A DNA stretch of 64,000 nucleotides. Origin: Moanibacter sp965226025. GTDB lineage: Bacteria > Verrucomicrobiota > Verrucomicrobiia > Opitutales > UBA2987. Numbering within the stretch: the stretch's first letter is position 1; each line of letters begins with the position of its first letter. The stretch spans positions 930,001 through 994,000 of the forward strand of contig CBDDCD010000003.1 of assembly GCA_965226025.1 (NCBI GenBank), read 5' to 3'. Positions 1-8,997 of the stretch are shown here, in pieces. The notes beneath the pieces are model-generated. The model was not told where the DNA came from, searched no databases, and worked only from the letters and a program-made list of their open reading frames with translations. The position numbers and the translations under genes were made by a program.

Positions 1-2615
1 GAGAGGATGTGGCCGCCTTCGTTTTCGATTTGCGAGCGCTCCTCCAGTTGGTCGACGCTTTGGAAGAGGGGAACCCACGATGTGGCGGCATTCTTCGTGA
101 ATTGGGAAGGGTCTTCGAACAGATCGACGCCCTTCCAGCGGAACGATTAGAAGCGAGCTGGCGTCCAAAATTGGGCATGGCGCGAGGAATCATGCGTCCA
201 CTGCTAGCGGCTGGAAATAGTGGGAGCGCGGCCCAGGCCGGTTTGATCGGTCACTCTCATATCGATACGGCCTGGCTTTGGACTTTGGACGAGACCCGAC
301 GCAAGTGCGCTCGAACCTTCTCCTCGGTCCTCAATCTGATGGATCAGTATCCCGAATTCCTCTTCATTCAGAGTGCACCCTACCACGTTGAGATGATGGA
401 GGAGAGCTATCCCGCGCTCTTCCGACGGATCCGCGATCAGGTGAAGAGCGGACGCTGGGAGCCAAACGGAGCGGTCTGGATCGAGCCGGATTGCAACATC
501 CCTTCCGGGGAGTCGCTCATTCGCCAGTTTCTGGTTGGTCAGCAGTCGACCCGGCGGATGTTCGAGTATTCAGCCGACACCTTCTGGCAGCCGGACGTTT
601 TTGGCTACTCTGGCGCGATTCCCCAGATCATGCGGGGCTGCGGTGTCGAGTACTTCCTGACTACCAAACTCGCAGCCAACGACACCACCCGGTTCCCCTA
701 CGACACCTTCTGGTGGAAGGGGATTGATGGCAGCTCCGTCCTTGCCCACTTCAACCGGATTCAGTGCAGTCCTGATCCGAAGACCTTGAACGAACAATGG
801 CGCGACGTGCAGCACAAGGACGTTCAAGATCGGTGGCTCTGTTCCTTTGGTTATGGAGACGGTGGAGGTGGGCCCCAGTACGAAATGCTCGAAATGGCCC
901 GCCGGGTAGGGGACCTCGAGGGTTGTCCACGAGCTTCCTACACCACCGTAAGTGATTTCATGCGGGGAGTAGGTGACGAGCTGGGGGAGAATCTCCCCGA
1001 ATATTTCGGCGAGCTCTACTTCGAATCAAGCCGGGGCACCTTTACTTCGATCGCAGCCATTAAAAAGGGAAACCGTCTGTCGGAACTGGCGCTACGCGAT
1101 GCCGAGTTTCTTTCCACTCTGGCCGCTCTCGGTGGGTGGCCATATCCGGGAAAAATCTTGAGCGAAATCTGGAAGCAACTGCTTGTTAATCAGTTTCACG
1201 ACATTCTTCCGGGTAGCTCGATTGCCGAAGTGAACGACCGAGCCATCGCTGAGTTGCAGCAATGCAATAAAAATGCCCATGAGTTGACCGAGGATGCCCT
1301 CCGGTCCCTCCTCGGGAAGTCTCAGAAAACCGGCGATTCTTTTCTTGTCCTCAACTCTTTGAGCTGGGAGCGCTCGGGCGAACTGGCTCTGGGCGGGATC
1401 TCACGGAACCGGATCCCAGCCGATCCGAATGTGACTTGGCAGCGGGTTCAGACTCTTGAAAAGGAAGATCTCTTGGTTGTCTCCGGACTGGCGCTTCCGC
1501 CGTTGGGCGGAGCCCGTCTGAACCTGAAAGCCGGTCGAAAAAGTGCCGCTTCCGGCTTCAAGGTCGTAAATAGGACGGTCGACACACCGTTCGCCCGCTG
1601 CCGGTTTGACGGCAAGGGAAGGATCGTCTCTTTGGTCAACCGAGAGAGTGGCAGGCAGTTGGTAGCGAAGGATGGGGCATTTAACGTCTTCTGGGTTGGC
1701 GAGGATGTCCCCTTGGGATGGGACAACTGGGATATCGACTTGGATCAGGAGCAAAAGATGCAGCCGGTCAACGGGCTGTTGGGCCGTGAACGGGTTACCG
1801 ATGGACCGCTCCAGTTGCGATTTCGTAGCGAATACAGAATTGGCGAACGCTCCCGGCTGACTCAGGATATGGTGTTCCATGCAACCACTCCGCGCATTGA
1901 CTTTGAGACTGTAGTGGATTGGGAGGAGAAACACGCGCTCCTCAAGGTCGGATTCGCTACCGATATCTTGGCGAGCAACGCCCGCCACGAGATCCAGTTC
2001 GGCCACGTGGAACGCCCCACCCACCGGAACCGTCCCGCCCAAAGGGCGCAATTTGAAGTGTGCTGCCACAAGTGGACCGATCTGTCCGAAAATCGATTCG
2101 GCGTCGCTTTGCTTAATGATTGCAAGTACGGAGTCAGCGTCCACGGCGGAGAGATGCGCCTGACTCTAATCAAATCGGGCACCCATCCCGACCCACGAGG
2201 CGACCGGGGCCGGCACCTTTTTCGCTATGCTCTGCTGCCTCACGCTTGCCCCTTCTCGACCGAGTCCGTGATCCGTCCGGGCTATGAGTTCAATGTCGCT
2301 CCGATCACCTATCCGGTAGCAGGCGGGGTAGGGGGGATCGAAAGCCTGCTCACAGTGAGCGCGCCCAACGTCATCATTGAGACAATCAAGTGGGCTGAAG
2401 AGGCAGAGGCCTTCGTCGTCCGGCTTTATGAAGCGGAGCGCAGCGGCACGACCGCCGTTCTTCAATTCGGCCCCAAGATTGAGAGCGTGGAAGAGACCAA
2501 CATGCTTGAGGAGGAGAGTAGGGCGCTGCGGGTGAAAAGTGGCCGAGTCTCGCTCTACTTTCGGCCCTTCGAGATAAAGACTTTGAAGATCCGGCTGCTG
2601 GGATCTGATCGATAG
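1..2615 (+). CDS. Alpha-mannosidase, glycoside hydrolase family 38 (5' end outside window)
   Basis: Retaining glycosidase that removes alpha-linked mannose. The frame is open to the first base of the window, so the N-terminus is missing; numbering here is from a GTG at position 9. Visible family marks are the zinc-binding H82-x-H84-x-D86 in GHSHIDTAWLW and the nucleophile region WQPDVFGYS with D196. The C-terminal beta-sandwich ends in a conserved RPFEIKTLK motif. The visible 868 residues fit the roughly 1000-residue Ams1-type enzymes once the missing part is added. No signal peptide can be judged. The same C-terminal motif recurs at 50572-50751 as a fragment. Family assignment is secure; the substrate is inferred. 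Confidence 0.95.
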   Translation, partial: EDVAAFVFDLRALLQLVDALEEGNPRCGGILRELGRVFEQIDALPAERLEASWRPKLGMARGIMRPLLAAGNSGSAAQAGLIGHSHIDTAWLWTLDETRRKCARTFSSVLNLMDQYPEFLFIQSAPYHVEMMEESYPALFRRIRDQVKSGRWEPNGAVWIEPDCNIPSGESLIRQFLVGQQSTRRMFEYSADTFWQPDVFGYSGAIPQIMRGCGVEYFLTTKLAANDTTRFPYDTFWWKGIDGSSVLAHFNRIQCSPDPKTLNEQWRDVQHKDVQDRWLCSFGYGDGGGGPQYEMLEMARRVGDLEGCPRASYTTVSDFMRGVGDELGENLPEYFGELYFESSRGTFTSIAAIKKGNRLSELALRDAEFLSTLAALGGWPYPGKILSEIWKQLLVNQFHDILPGSSIAEVNDRAIAELQQCNKNAHELTEDALRSLLGKSQKTGDSFLVLNSLSWERSGELALGGISRNRIPADPNVTWQRVQTLEKEDLLVVSGLALPPLGGARLNLKAGRKSAASGFKVVNRTVDTPFARCRFDGKGRIVSLVNRESGRQLVAKDGAFNVFWVGEDVPLGWDNWDIDLDQEQKMQPVNGLLGRERVTDGPLQLRFRSEYRIGERSRLTQDMVFHATTPRIDFETVVDWEEKHALLKVGFATDILASNARHEIQFGHVERPTHRNRPAQRAQFEVCCHKWTDLSENRFGVALLNDCKYGVSVHGGEMRLTLIKSGTHPDPRGDRGRHLFRYALLPHACPFSTESVIRPGYEFNVAPITYPVAGGVGGIESLLTVSAPNVIIETIKWAEEAEAFVVRLYEAERSGTTAVLQFGPKIESVEETNMLEEESRALRVKSGRVSLYFRPFEIKTLKIRLLGSDR

Positions 2616-2640
2616 ATAGTACGGTTTCTTAATCGAGATC

Positions 2641-2740
2641 TAGCCCGCTTTTCTCACAAACTTTCGAAGATCCGGTCGCGATTTGATGCCTCATCCTTTG
2701 CCTTGCGCTACGTTGTGGTCAAAACGCGGGCTAACCAACG
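2641..2740. repeat. Palindromic repeat, TAGCCCGC-ended family, copy 1
   Basis: About 100 bp bounded by TAGCCCGC (2641-2648) and GCGGGCTA (2726-2733), followed by ACCAAC. The first 20 bases and the right end match a second copy at 23311-23410. It fills the start of the 420-bp gap after the mannosidase gene. No coding content is seen. Confidence 0.75.
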
Positions 2741-2938
2741 GAATGACTCAGAAGATCTTGAGGAGTTTCTCCATTGGACATTGCTTCCGGCGGCGAACCA
2801 TTAGGGTGGGTTACACTACACACTGTCGCAGCGAAGGGCCGAATACTCATTCGAGATCTATCCATAAGACTTTCAAATTCAAGATCTTCTGTGTCATTCC
2901 GTCAAAAGCCTGGAAATCGTGTGAGATTTCCAGGCTAG

Positions 2939-3039
2939 CTAGGAATCTGTCGGTATGAACCTGGTTGCCGATTACAACCGTCGCCGTTCGATCTGAACCT
3001 CGGTGATGATCCGAAGTTCAAAACCCGACAGATTCCTAA
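2939..3039. repeat. Palindromic repeat, CTAGGAATCTGTCGG family, 100-bp form
   Basis: Left arm CTAGGAATCTGTCGG (2939-2953) and right arm CCGACAGATTCCTA (3025-3038) are inverted copies around about 70 bp. The interior resembles that of 23212-23313. The right arm overlaps the end of the dipeptidase gene and supplies its TAG stop codon (complement of 3036-3038). Confidence 0.85.
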
Positions 3040-4076
3040 CTGCCGAGGGCTTCACTCAACACGCGCAGGTGATTCTTCCCAAGGATCTTTCTAATGTCCT
3101 CTTCCGAGTATTCCCGGCGAAGCAGTTCCTCAGTGATACCGGGAAATTCGGTGGCATCCTGGATCAGGGTCCCGCCGCCGTCGAAGTCGGATCCGATTCC
3201 GACGTGGTCGGGGCCGGCGATTTGGACCGCGTGGTCGATGTGGTCGATCAAGCGCTCGAATGTTGGTTCGACCGAATCGACGAATCTGGGTACAAAGGTG
3301 ATGCCTACGGATCCTCCGATTTCGGCGATGGCTTTGATCTGATCATCGGTGAGATTGCGGGGATGATCACAGAGAGCTCTGCAGTTGCTGTGTGAAGCGA
3401 TGATGGGCCGTTCCGCTAGGTCAATCAGGTCCCAGAATCCACGCTCGCTGATGTGGGAGACGTCGACCAGCATGCCGAGCTGGTTCATCTCTTTTACCAA
3501 CGCCCTGCCGTACTCGGTGAGACCTCCTCCACTGTTGCTTTCTGCATTTCCTGCCGCCGCCCAGCTCGTGGGATCGTGGGTCAGACCGAGAGAGCGGACC
3601 CCGAGGTGATGGATCATGTGGAGGATATTGAGACTGCGTTCGGTGCCGTCGCTGTTTTCAATCGCTAGTATGGCAGCGAGTTTGCCCTCCGATTTGGCCG
3701 TTCGGATATCCGCAGCGGAACGGACGATGACGACTTCCTCGCCATACTGGGCCTCGGAATAAAAGTAACCGAGAGCATCCATCGCGTAGGCGACATGATT
3801 ATTCCAAGCCCTGGTGACATCCACCGCGAAAAAGGCGGCGTCGATTCCGCCTCTTCGCATCTTGGGGAAATCGATTTGCACATCCATTTTGCTTGCCGGT
3901 TGATCCAGGGGGCCCCGAAAATAGGCTACAGTTCCGGAGTGTCCTTTGCCTCGTCCTTCACCCGATAGGCTCAAGTTTCCCCGGCGAATATGTGAGACTA
4001 TGGTGTCGTTGTGAGAATCGATCACGAGAGCGTCGTTGTGGATGGATTGGGATTTGGTGGACACAGAAATTGACAC
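3036..4076 (-). CDS. Membrane dipeptidase, peptidase family M19
   Basis: Zinc-dependent dipeptidase of the renal dipeptidase family, 346 residues, a normal length. Residues 17-25 read LVIDSHNDT and carry the H22-x-D24 metal pair. Later family landmarks are AIENSDG (bridging glutamate), DVSHISE and the histidine-rich ASHSNCRALCDHPRNL, then GIGSDFDG. There is no signal peptide, so it is probably cytoplasmic despite the family name. The stop codon lies inside a palindromic repeat arm. A second M19 gene at 46904-47884 belongs to a different subfamily that lacks the first metal motif. Substrate could be a dipeptide or another small amide. Confidence 0.93.
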   Translation of the reverse strand: MSISVSTKSQSIHNDALVIDSHNDTIVSHIRRGNLSLSGEGRGKGHSGTVAYFRGPLDQPASKMDVQIDFPKMRRGGIDAAFFAVDVTRAWNNHVAYAMDALGYFYSEAQYGEEVVIVRSAADIRTAKSEGKLAAILAIENSDGTERSLNILHMIHHLGVRSLGLTHDPTSWAAAGNAESNSGGGLTEYGRALVKEMNQLGMLVDVSHISERGFWDLIDLAERPIIASHSNCRALCDHPRNLTDDQIKAIAEIGGSVGITFVPRFVDSVEPTFERLIDHIDHAVQIAGPDHVGIGSDFDGGGTLIQDATEFPGITEELLRREYSEEDIRKILGKNHLRVLSEALGS

Positions 4077-4083
4077 GATATTC

Positions 4084-4168
4084 CGGTGTTAAGTCAGTCA
4101 CACTTAGTCCCAACAAATCGAATCGACTAAGTGTGCGACTAAGAGTGGCGACTAAGAGGATGTCAACC
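4084..4168. repeat. ACTAAG-rich intergenic repeat, copy 1
   Basis: Several copies of ACTAAGNGTG or its complement CACTTAGTC lie in 85 bp and include an inverted pair (CACTTAGTC with GACTAAGTGTG). Related clusters occur at 54473-54522 and 55757-55828. It sits upstream of the dipeptidase gene and after the end of the sugar isomerase gene. Confidence 0.6.
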
Positions 4169-4229
4169 ACCTCCCGAGAGCCATGCCCACCTCAAGTGGG
4201 ATTCAATGGCAAAAGCAATCTCGTCATGC

Positions 4230-5021
4230 CTATCCTGCCGCCGTCCCCAGAATCCCCTGCACAAACTTCAGTGAAGCTCCGACGTTGCGGTCGATCTCGT
4301 CGAGGGTCTTGCCCCCGACACATTCGAGGTAGAGTGGTCCTTTGAAACCATTAGCGACCAATCCTCCAATTACTGTGTCGAAGTCAACCAGGCCTTCTCC
4401 AGGAGTCACCATGACATCCGGGGTCCCATCTTCGACAACACAGTCCTTGATGATAAAAGTTGAGATTATGGATGCGAGCTCTTCAACAAATGGTTCAGGA
4501 CGCAATTCCCCTTTGGTATAGTAGATGATATTGCCGGGATCGTAGCATATGCCGAAGGCGGGGTGGTTGACTTCGTGGTGCGCCTTGATCAGGTCATCGA
4601 CCGTTAGGGTGATGCCGCCATGGGGTTTCAAGGTTATGCAGACTCCGCATGCCTCAGCGTGCGGTGATGCTTGGCGCATCAGTTCGAAGAATTTGCCGTA
4701 ATGCTCCTCGTTACTTATGCCGCAATCCAGAAGCCATTTCGCTCCTAGCCCTGCTGTGTTGTCGATCAGGCGTTTTAGGTCGGCGACGCTGTTTTCCAAG
4801 CTACCCGAGAGGTCGGATCCACCTAGTAGCATCGAGGGATTCAGCCCGGTGTCCGCAGCCGCTTTGCGCACCTCGGCAACCTGCTCATTGGAGCTGCTGG
4901 AGGTGACCTCGTGTCCGAACACGGCGACGTCGCTATATCCAGCAGCGGAAATGTGCCGGCAGGCATCCGCGAAGGAGAGTTGAGAGTAGGGGCGGGTGGT
5001 GCATCCAATTGTATGTGTCAT
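4230..5021 (-). CDS. Sugar phosphate isomerase/epimerase-like TIM-barrel protein
   Basis: 263 residues, the usual size for the AP-endonuclease-2/xylose isomerase-like fold. Seen: a barrel-type start (IGCTTRPYSQLSFADACRHI), GICYDPGNI near residue 178, IKDCVVEDGTP, and VTPGEGLVDFDTVIGGL followed by GPLYLECVGG, the typical metal-site glutamate segment near the C-terminus. Family members isomerise or epimerise sugars or inositol derivatives. The neighbouring Gfo/Idh/MocA gene, 400 bp upstream on the same strand, is a frequent partner. The exact substrate cannot be read from sequence. Confidence 0.88.
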   Translation of the reverse strand: MTHTIGCTTRPYSQLSFADACRHISAAGYSDVAVFGHEVTSSSSNEQVAEVRKAAADTGLNPSMLLGGSDLSGSLENSVADLKRLIDNTAGLGAKWLLDCGISNEEHYGKFFELMRQASPHAEACGVCITLKPHGGITLTVDDLIKAHHEVNHPAFGICYDPGNIIYYTKGELRPEPFVEELASIISTFIIKDCVVEDGTPDVMVTPGEGLVDFDTVIGGLVANGFKGPLYLECVGGKTLDEIDRNVGASLKFVQGILGTAAG

Positions 5022-5221
5022 GATCGAGGTGGCATACGATAGACCGCCGAACCCTTAGGGGCAGCAGCAATAGAGGGCAGAAAAATGGAGCTCTAGGCTA
5101 CTGTTTTGCAAGATTTTCGAATTCGGGTTTGGCAGAGAGTGTGTCTGCAGCGGATGAAAGCACGGCAACGGATAGGGATCAAGGTTTCCTTGGCACCCTT
5201 TTCTCTGGACAGCCTGCTCGT

Positions 5222-5322
5222 TGTAGAGGAATCCGTAAGGATTTCTACGAGGCGACCGTTTCATCCGAGTTTCAGGAACGCTCACCCGTCTTCACCCAAG
5301 CGGGCTTCCACCCTCCAGACCC
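5222..5322. repeat. Dispersed repeat with GTAGAGGAATCC hairpin, copy 1
   Basis: The core GTAG-AGGA-ATCC-gtaa-GGAT-TT-CTAC folds as a hairpin (5222-5247). One frame reads RGIRKDFYEATV. The core recurs at 44217-44242 with a similar downstream part (CGGGCTTC, CACCCGTC) and in weaker form at 46793-46820. Apart from this repeat, the 380-bp gap 5022-5403 shows nothing I recognise. Confidence 0.7.
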
Positions 5323-5403
5323 CAATAAATGATTCTGCTTTCCGTCTGCCGCTTCTCAGCCCATTGCTGCGTTAGGTTGATCCGTTGCCCCCCTTTCCTT
5401 CAG

Positions 5404-6468
5404 TCACCAACGTGTGTTTCGATAGTCAAGAGGCATATCGACGGGAAGACCATCCTTGAATTCGATTCGTCGGCCGGTTTCGCAAGATTGGTACATGGCC
5501 AGAGCCAAGGCAGCGTTGCGCATGCCGTTCAAGCCGCTGTTCTCCGGCTCTCCATCCGTCTCAATAGCATCAATCAGATCGCACAGCTCCAAATAGTGAG
5601 GATCGAGCTTTTCGCATGTTACGAGTTCCTTATCCTCCATGTCGTGTCGATAGAGTTCCACGGGTCCGCCCCATTCGGTGAAGCGCAGACCGCCCTCGGT
5701 TCCCGCCATCCAGTAACTCCTGGTTGGCATCGCCACCGTGCCCCCGGTTCGCATCGTGACCAGAGCGCCTGATTCGAAACGCACCAGAGCCTCGGTAAGT
5801 TGCGGGCTCATGAGTCCGGCATGTGTGGTACTGCCGGCAATCTCGCACATCACGGACGAGACTTCGCCGAAAAGTTCCCTCGTCAAATCGATCTCGTGGA
5901 TGAATCCCTCAAGGGCCATGCCTCCGGATGTTCTGGGATCGGCACGCCAGTGGTCCGCGTCTTTTTCACCGAATGGAATAAATGACGACGCCTTGTGGGG
6001 TCGGGCCGCGCCCATCCGGTCGATGTTGCCCGAGACGAGCGAGCCGATGGCGCCTTCAGCAATCAATCGGCGGCAGGTGACAAAGGCATCCTTGAAGCGA
6101 AGCGTGTGACCGATGGCCAGTTTCACTCCACTTTCGCTACATGCATCAATCATTCGCCGGCAGCTGTCCAAGTCGAGGGCCATTGGCTTCTCGCACATTA
6201 CGTGCTTTCCGTTCCTTGCCGCCTCGGCCACCAGATCCGGGTGGCTCGTCGTCGGCGTGGCAACGATGACGAGATTGATCGTTGGGGACTCAGTAATCTC
6301 CTGGAGATCAGATGCCGCCCTCGCTCCCGCCTCCTCTGCCCGGCGCGCCGCCGCCTTCGCGTCCAAATCGAAAATGAGATCTATTGTGCACCGGTCGGTG
6401 AGCTCCACCGCTTTAATCCAGCTAGGAGCGATGGTTCCGCAACCAATCAGTCCTATGTGGTAGTCCAT
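5404..6468 (-). CDS. Gfo/Idh/MocA family oxidoreductase
   Basis: NAD(P)-dependent sugar or inositol dehydrogenase-like protein of about 354 residues from the ATG at 6468 (MDYHIGLIGCG); a TTG two codons upstream is less likely. The N-terminal Rossmann fold carries GLIGCGTIAPSW, then a TPTTSHPDL strand-loop and the family motif CEKPMALDL. The C-terminal substrate domain includes GGMALEGFIHEIDLTREL. It is transcribed towards the sugar isomerase gene after a 380-bp gap, so operon membership is uncertain. Three further members of this family lie in the window. Substrate unknown. Confidence 0.92.
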   Translation of the reverse strand: MDYHIGLIGCGTIAPSWIKAVELTDRCTIDLIFDLDAKAAARRAEEAGARAASDLQEITESPTINLVIVATPTTSHPDLVAEAARNGKHVMCEKPMALDLDSCRRMIDACSESGVKLAIGHTLRFKDAFVTCRRLIAEGAIGSLVSGNIDRMGAARPHKASSFIPFGEKDADHWRADPRTSGGMALEGFIHEIDLTRELFGEVSSVMCEIAGSTTHAGLMSPQLTEALVRFESGALVTMRTGGTVAMPTRSYWMAGTEGGLRFTEWGGPVELYRHDMEDKELVTCEKLDPHYLELCDLIDAIETDGEPENSGLNGMRNAALALAMYQSCETGRRIEFKDGLPVDMPLDYRNTRW

Positions 6469-6712
6469 GCGCAATCCCTAGCCCTGTTCACCCTCGTGAT
6501 CCGGGAATATCTAATTCGGAGTAGGTGCATTTTCCAGCTCTGCGAAACTCGAACCGTTTCCGTTGGATGCGGTTCGGGCAATTTGGAAAAGGAGATTCCA
6601 TTTTGCTATGTAAAATGGAATAAGAAACTACAGAATGTTTTCGAACTATCTTCAGAGAACTTGACTTCGGTACTTCCGCAAGCCCAATTGCGTCTCTGAT
6701 TACATAAAGAAT

Positions 6713-7792
6713 ATGCCAATAGCTAGGCCAAGCATAAAGCAATTCGAGCTCCTACAACCGAACCAGATTGCCCAATTCAAACGGGATGGATTTCTGGTTC
6801 TCCCGGCCGTGCTGGACCCTGAGCTTTGCCGCCAGGCCCGTGACGCGATGTGGAAAGTGATCGAGGCTCATCTTCCTAGAATGAAAAGGGACGACCCCTC
6901 GACATGGGGCCTGATCACGGAAGACGAGAGTGCGGGGTTGAAGGCGCAGAGGCCTGATGGAGGGGGAGATCCTTATTTCGATGGAGGCGGTCGCCGGTTC
7001 CACATCCGGAACGGGGCTGAGGAACTGATGCTGAACCTGGTTCCCAGAGCCCTATGGCAGATCGCGGAGCAGCTTCTGGGGAAGGGTTCGGTGGTGTGGC
7101 CGGCCGGGCTCGATGAGTCGGAAATGACAACCGGGCCGTGTTTTCTTTGTGACGACGCGGTGGGCGGTCTCGCCACTCACTTGGGAAACGACATGGGATA
7201 CCCTGCAAAGGGAACCTTCGCGACAAAGAAGGCTCTACCATTACCCAAGACCGGCCCCGTTTGGCTCAATGGGCAAGGCACTCGTGGGCTTTATTGCACG
7301 CTCCCCAACAACCCGATGCCGGAGCCCGGGTTCCCCAGCGCTCACTCCGACGGCGCGGTCTACGGCCGGGTTCGTCTTCAGGTGGCTGCCTACATCGATG
7401 ACGTACCCCCGAACTGCGGTGGTTTCACCACTTGGCCGGGCAGCCACTCGAGGATATGGAGAGAACAATGGAAGGCCTACCATGCCGGCGAGAAGCACAC
7501 GGACAAGCATCTGGAGGTTCGCAAGGCAGGTGGATATAAGGATCCCGTAATCGGGCGGATAAAATCCGACACCGATCCCTTCGATTGCCATGGACCCGCC
7601 GGTACCGTGGTATTGTGGCACACGAAGATCTTGCACCTTGCCGGGCAAAACGCCTCCACCGACGTTATCCGGCAGGCTACGATCTATGGCTTTCTAAAAA
7701 CTCCGGAGTCATTGCCCGACGCGCTCGTGATGGACGAGACCGACGGCGACGTTTGGCGGGACTGGTCGGACGAGGTGCGGGCGTCGGCATAG
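6713..7792 (+). CDS. Phytanoyl-CoA dioxygenase (PhyH) family protein
   Basis: Non-haem Fe(II)/2-oxoglutarate-dependent oxygenase fold, 359 residues. Iron ligands are visible as H-S-D in SAHSDGAVYG and a distal histidine in HTKILHLAGQ; WPGSHSRI is the usual middle landmark. It starts at an ATG about 240 bp from the divergent Gfo/Idh/MocA gene. Family members hydroxylate lipids, amino acids, osmolytes or secondary metabolites, so phytanoyl-CoA need not be the substrate. It is one of eight intact PhyH genes in the window and is quite divergent from the others. Confidence 0.9.
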   Translation: MPIARPSIKQFELLQPNQIAQFKRDGFLVLPAVLDPELCRQARDAMWKVIEAHLPRMKRDDPSTWGLITEDESAGLKAQRPDGGGDPYFDGGGRRFHIRNGAEELMLNLVPRALWQIAEQLLGKGSVVWPAGLDESEMTTGPCFLCDDAVGGLATHLGNDMGYPAKGTFATKKALPLPKTGPVWLNGQGTRGLYCTLPNNPMPEPGFPSAHSDGAVYGRVRLQVAAYIDDVPPNCGGFTTWPGSHSRIWREQWKAYHAGEKHTDKHLEVRKAGGYKDPVIGRIKSDTDPFDCHGPAGTVVLWHTKILHLAGQNASTDVIRQATIYGFLKTPESLPDALVMDETDGDVWRDWSDEVRASA

Positions 7793-7837
7793 GCGAACTT
7801 AATGGTGCTGATTGGTCATGGATTTTCACCAGATTCT

Positions 7838-7965
7838 GTAGAAAAAGTCCCCGTTTACGTATTTCTGGCCCCGTTCTTGCGAACGCGGCTACAAATACCA
7901 ACGACTTGCAGAGTACCGTAGCCGTCCCGCTCAGCGGGACAAGAACGGGGAGGGTTTTTCAGCGG
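7838..7965. repeat. Nested palindromic element
   Basis: CCCCGTTCTTG (7869-7879) pairs with CAAGAACGGGG (7940-7950); inside it GCGGCTAC pairs with GTAGCCG, and CCCGCTCAGCGGG (7926-7938) is its own palindrome. Outer GAAAAAG and TTTTTC flanks may extend the pairing. It follows the phyH stop and could act in RNA 3' processing. Confidence 0.65.
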
Positions 7966-8023
7966 AATCTTCACCATACATTGCTGTGGGAATCGATTGG
8001 GAAGACTTCAAGGGTGGGGCCGT

Positions 8024-8097
8024 CGAAATGCTTACGCATTCCGCTACCCATCCGGGCATCGTAGGTAGCGTCAGTAGCGGAATGCGTAAGCATTTCG
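8024..8097. repeat. Perfect 24-bp inverted repeat
   Basis: Arms 8024-8047 and 8074-8097 are exact reverse complements (outer bases CGAAATGCTTACG, inner CCGCTAC) around a 26-bp spacer. It lies between the convergent phyH and DsbA-like genes and may terminate both transcripts. There is no T-run next to the stem. Confidence 0.85.
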
Positions 8098-8139
8098 TCT
8101 TCCGTTCGATTGGGCTCGAAGTCAAACGGCGGATCGCCA

Positions 8140-8763
8140 TCAAGTAGTGGCGGCCTCATTGAGCAGAGACCGTAGGCGATCCAGAACGTCGCGCGAACTG
8201 GCCCATCCGCGCATGACGGTGACGTATCCGGTACCATCTTGGAAAGTGATAGTAGGGAATTCCCTGACACCCAATTCGCGCCTTTTGGCGAAATCCGCTT
8301 GAAGTAATGTTTCTACGTGAGCCGAAAGCAAGTCGTTGGCAAATCGATCTACGTCAAGGCCCAGTTCTTTAGCCACTTCGATGTGCGTTTCGCTGTCGGA
8401 CGGATTGCGCGCTTCAAGATAGTAGGCACGTTGGAGGGCGTCAAACATCCGGGGTAGTGCGTCTTGCAACCCGGCTGCCAGCGCGGCCCGGCAAGCCGGG
8501 TAGGTGGAACGGCGGGGCTGACACTTTTCCCAGAAATCCCAATTGAACTGAGCCCCTGTCGTCTTCGTGACTTCTCGCCAGTTCTCCTGGACGTATTGGC
8601 GCACCTCGGCCGGCATGGGATCGTCCGAGTCAGGGGCCAACCCGCCCATGACGTATTCGACCTCCACTCCTTTGGGAAGGAATGTCGCAACATCCTCAAG
8701 CACCGGGGCAAAACCCCAGCACCATGAACACATGGGATCGCCGACGTAGTTGAGGGTGGGCAT
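8140..8763 (-). CDS. DsbA family (FrnE-like) thiol oxidoreductase
   Basis: Thioredoxin-fold protein with the active site C-S-W-C in YVGDPMCSWCWGFAP right at the N-terminus, followed by the helical DsbA insertion and a cis-Pro segment EFPTITFQDG near the C-terminus. I place the start at the ATG at 8763 (MPTLNYVGDP), giving 207 residues; an upstream in-frame extension to 8853 looks non-conserved. No signal peptide, so it likely acts in the cytoplasm like FrnE proteins, in disulfide chemistry or glutathione-type isomerisation. Convergent to the upstream phyH gene. Confidence 0.85.
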   Translation of the reverse strand: MPTLNYVGDPMCSWCWGFAPVLEDVATFLPKGVEVEYVMGGLAPDSDDPMPAEVRQYVQENWREVTKTTGAQFNWDFWEKCQPRRSTYPACRAALAAGLQDALPRMFDALQRAYYLEARNPSDSETHIEVAKELGLDVDRFANDLLSAHVETLLQADFAKRRELGVREFPTITFQDGTGYVTVMRGWASSRDVLDRLRSLLNEAATT

Positions 8764-8997
8764 GGCTATCCTTTTGAGTTTTTTCGGGGAGGAGTCTATT
8801 TGGTCCTTCGATGAAATCAAGCCGCCGGTGGCCGCTTCGAGGTGCTTTTCCAATCTTCCTCTTCGTCTTCCTCATCCTCTTGAATCAAGCGTGCCGAGGA
8901 GTTTCGATTTTCGATGAATGAAGGCTGGTAATGGGATCTTGCTGGACTCGGTGCTGGAGGAGGAAGAGAAAGATAGGAAGTTAAAGAGAACAGCACC

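Noticed and set aside
1401..2144. A 247-codon minus-strand frame inside the mannosidase gene
   Set aside because: It lies opposite a conserved GH38 domain and shows no family of its own; high GC content opens such shadow frames.
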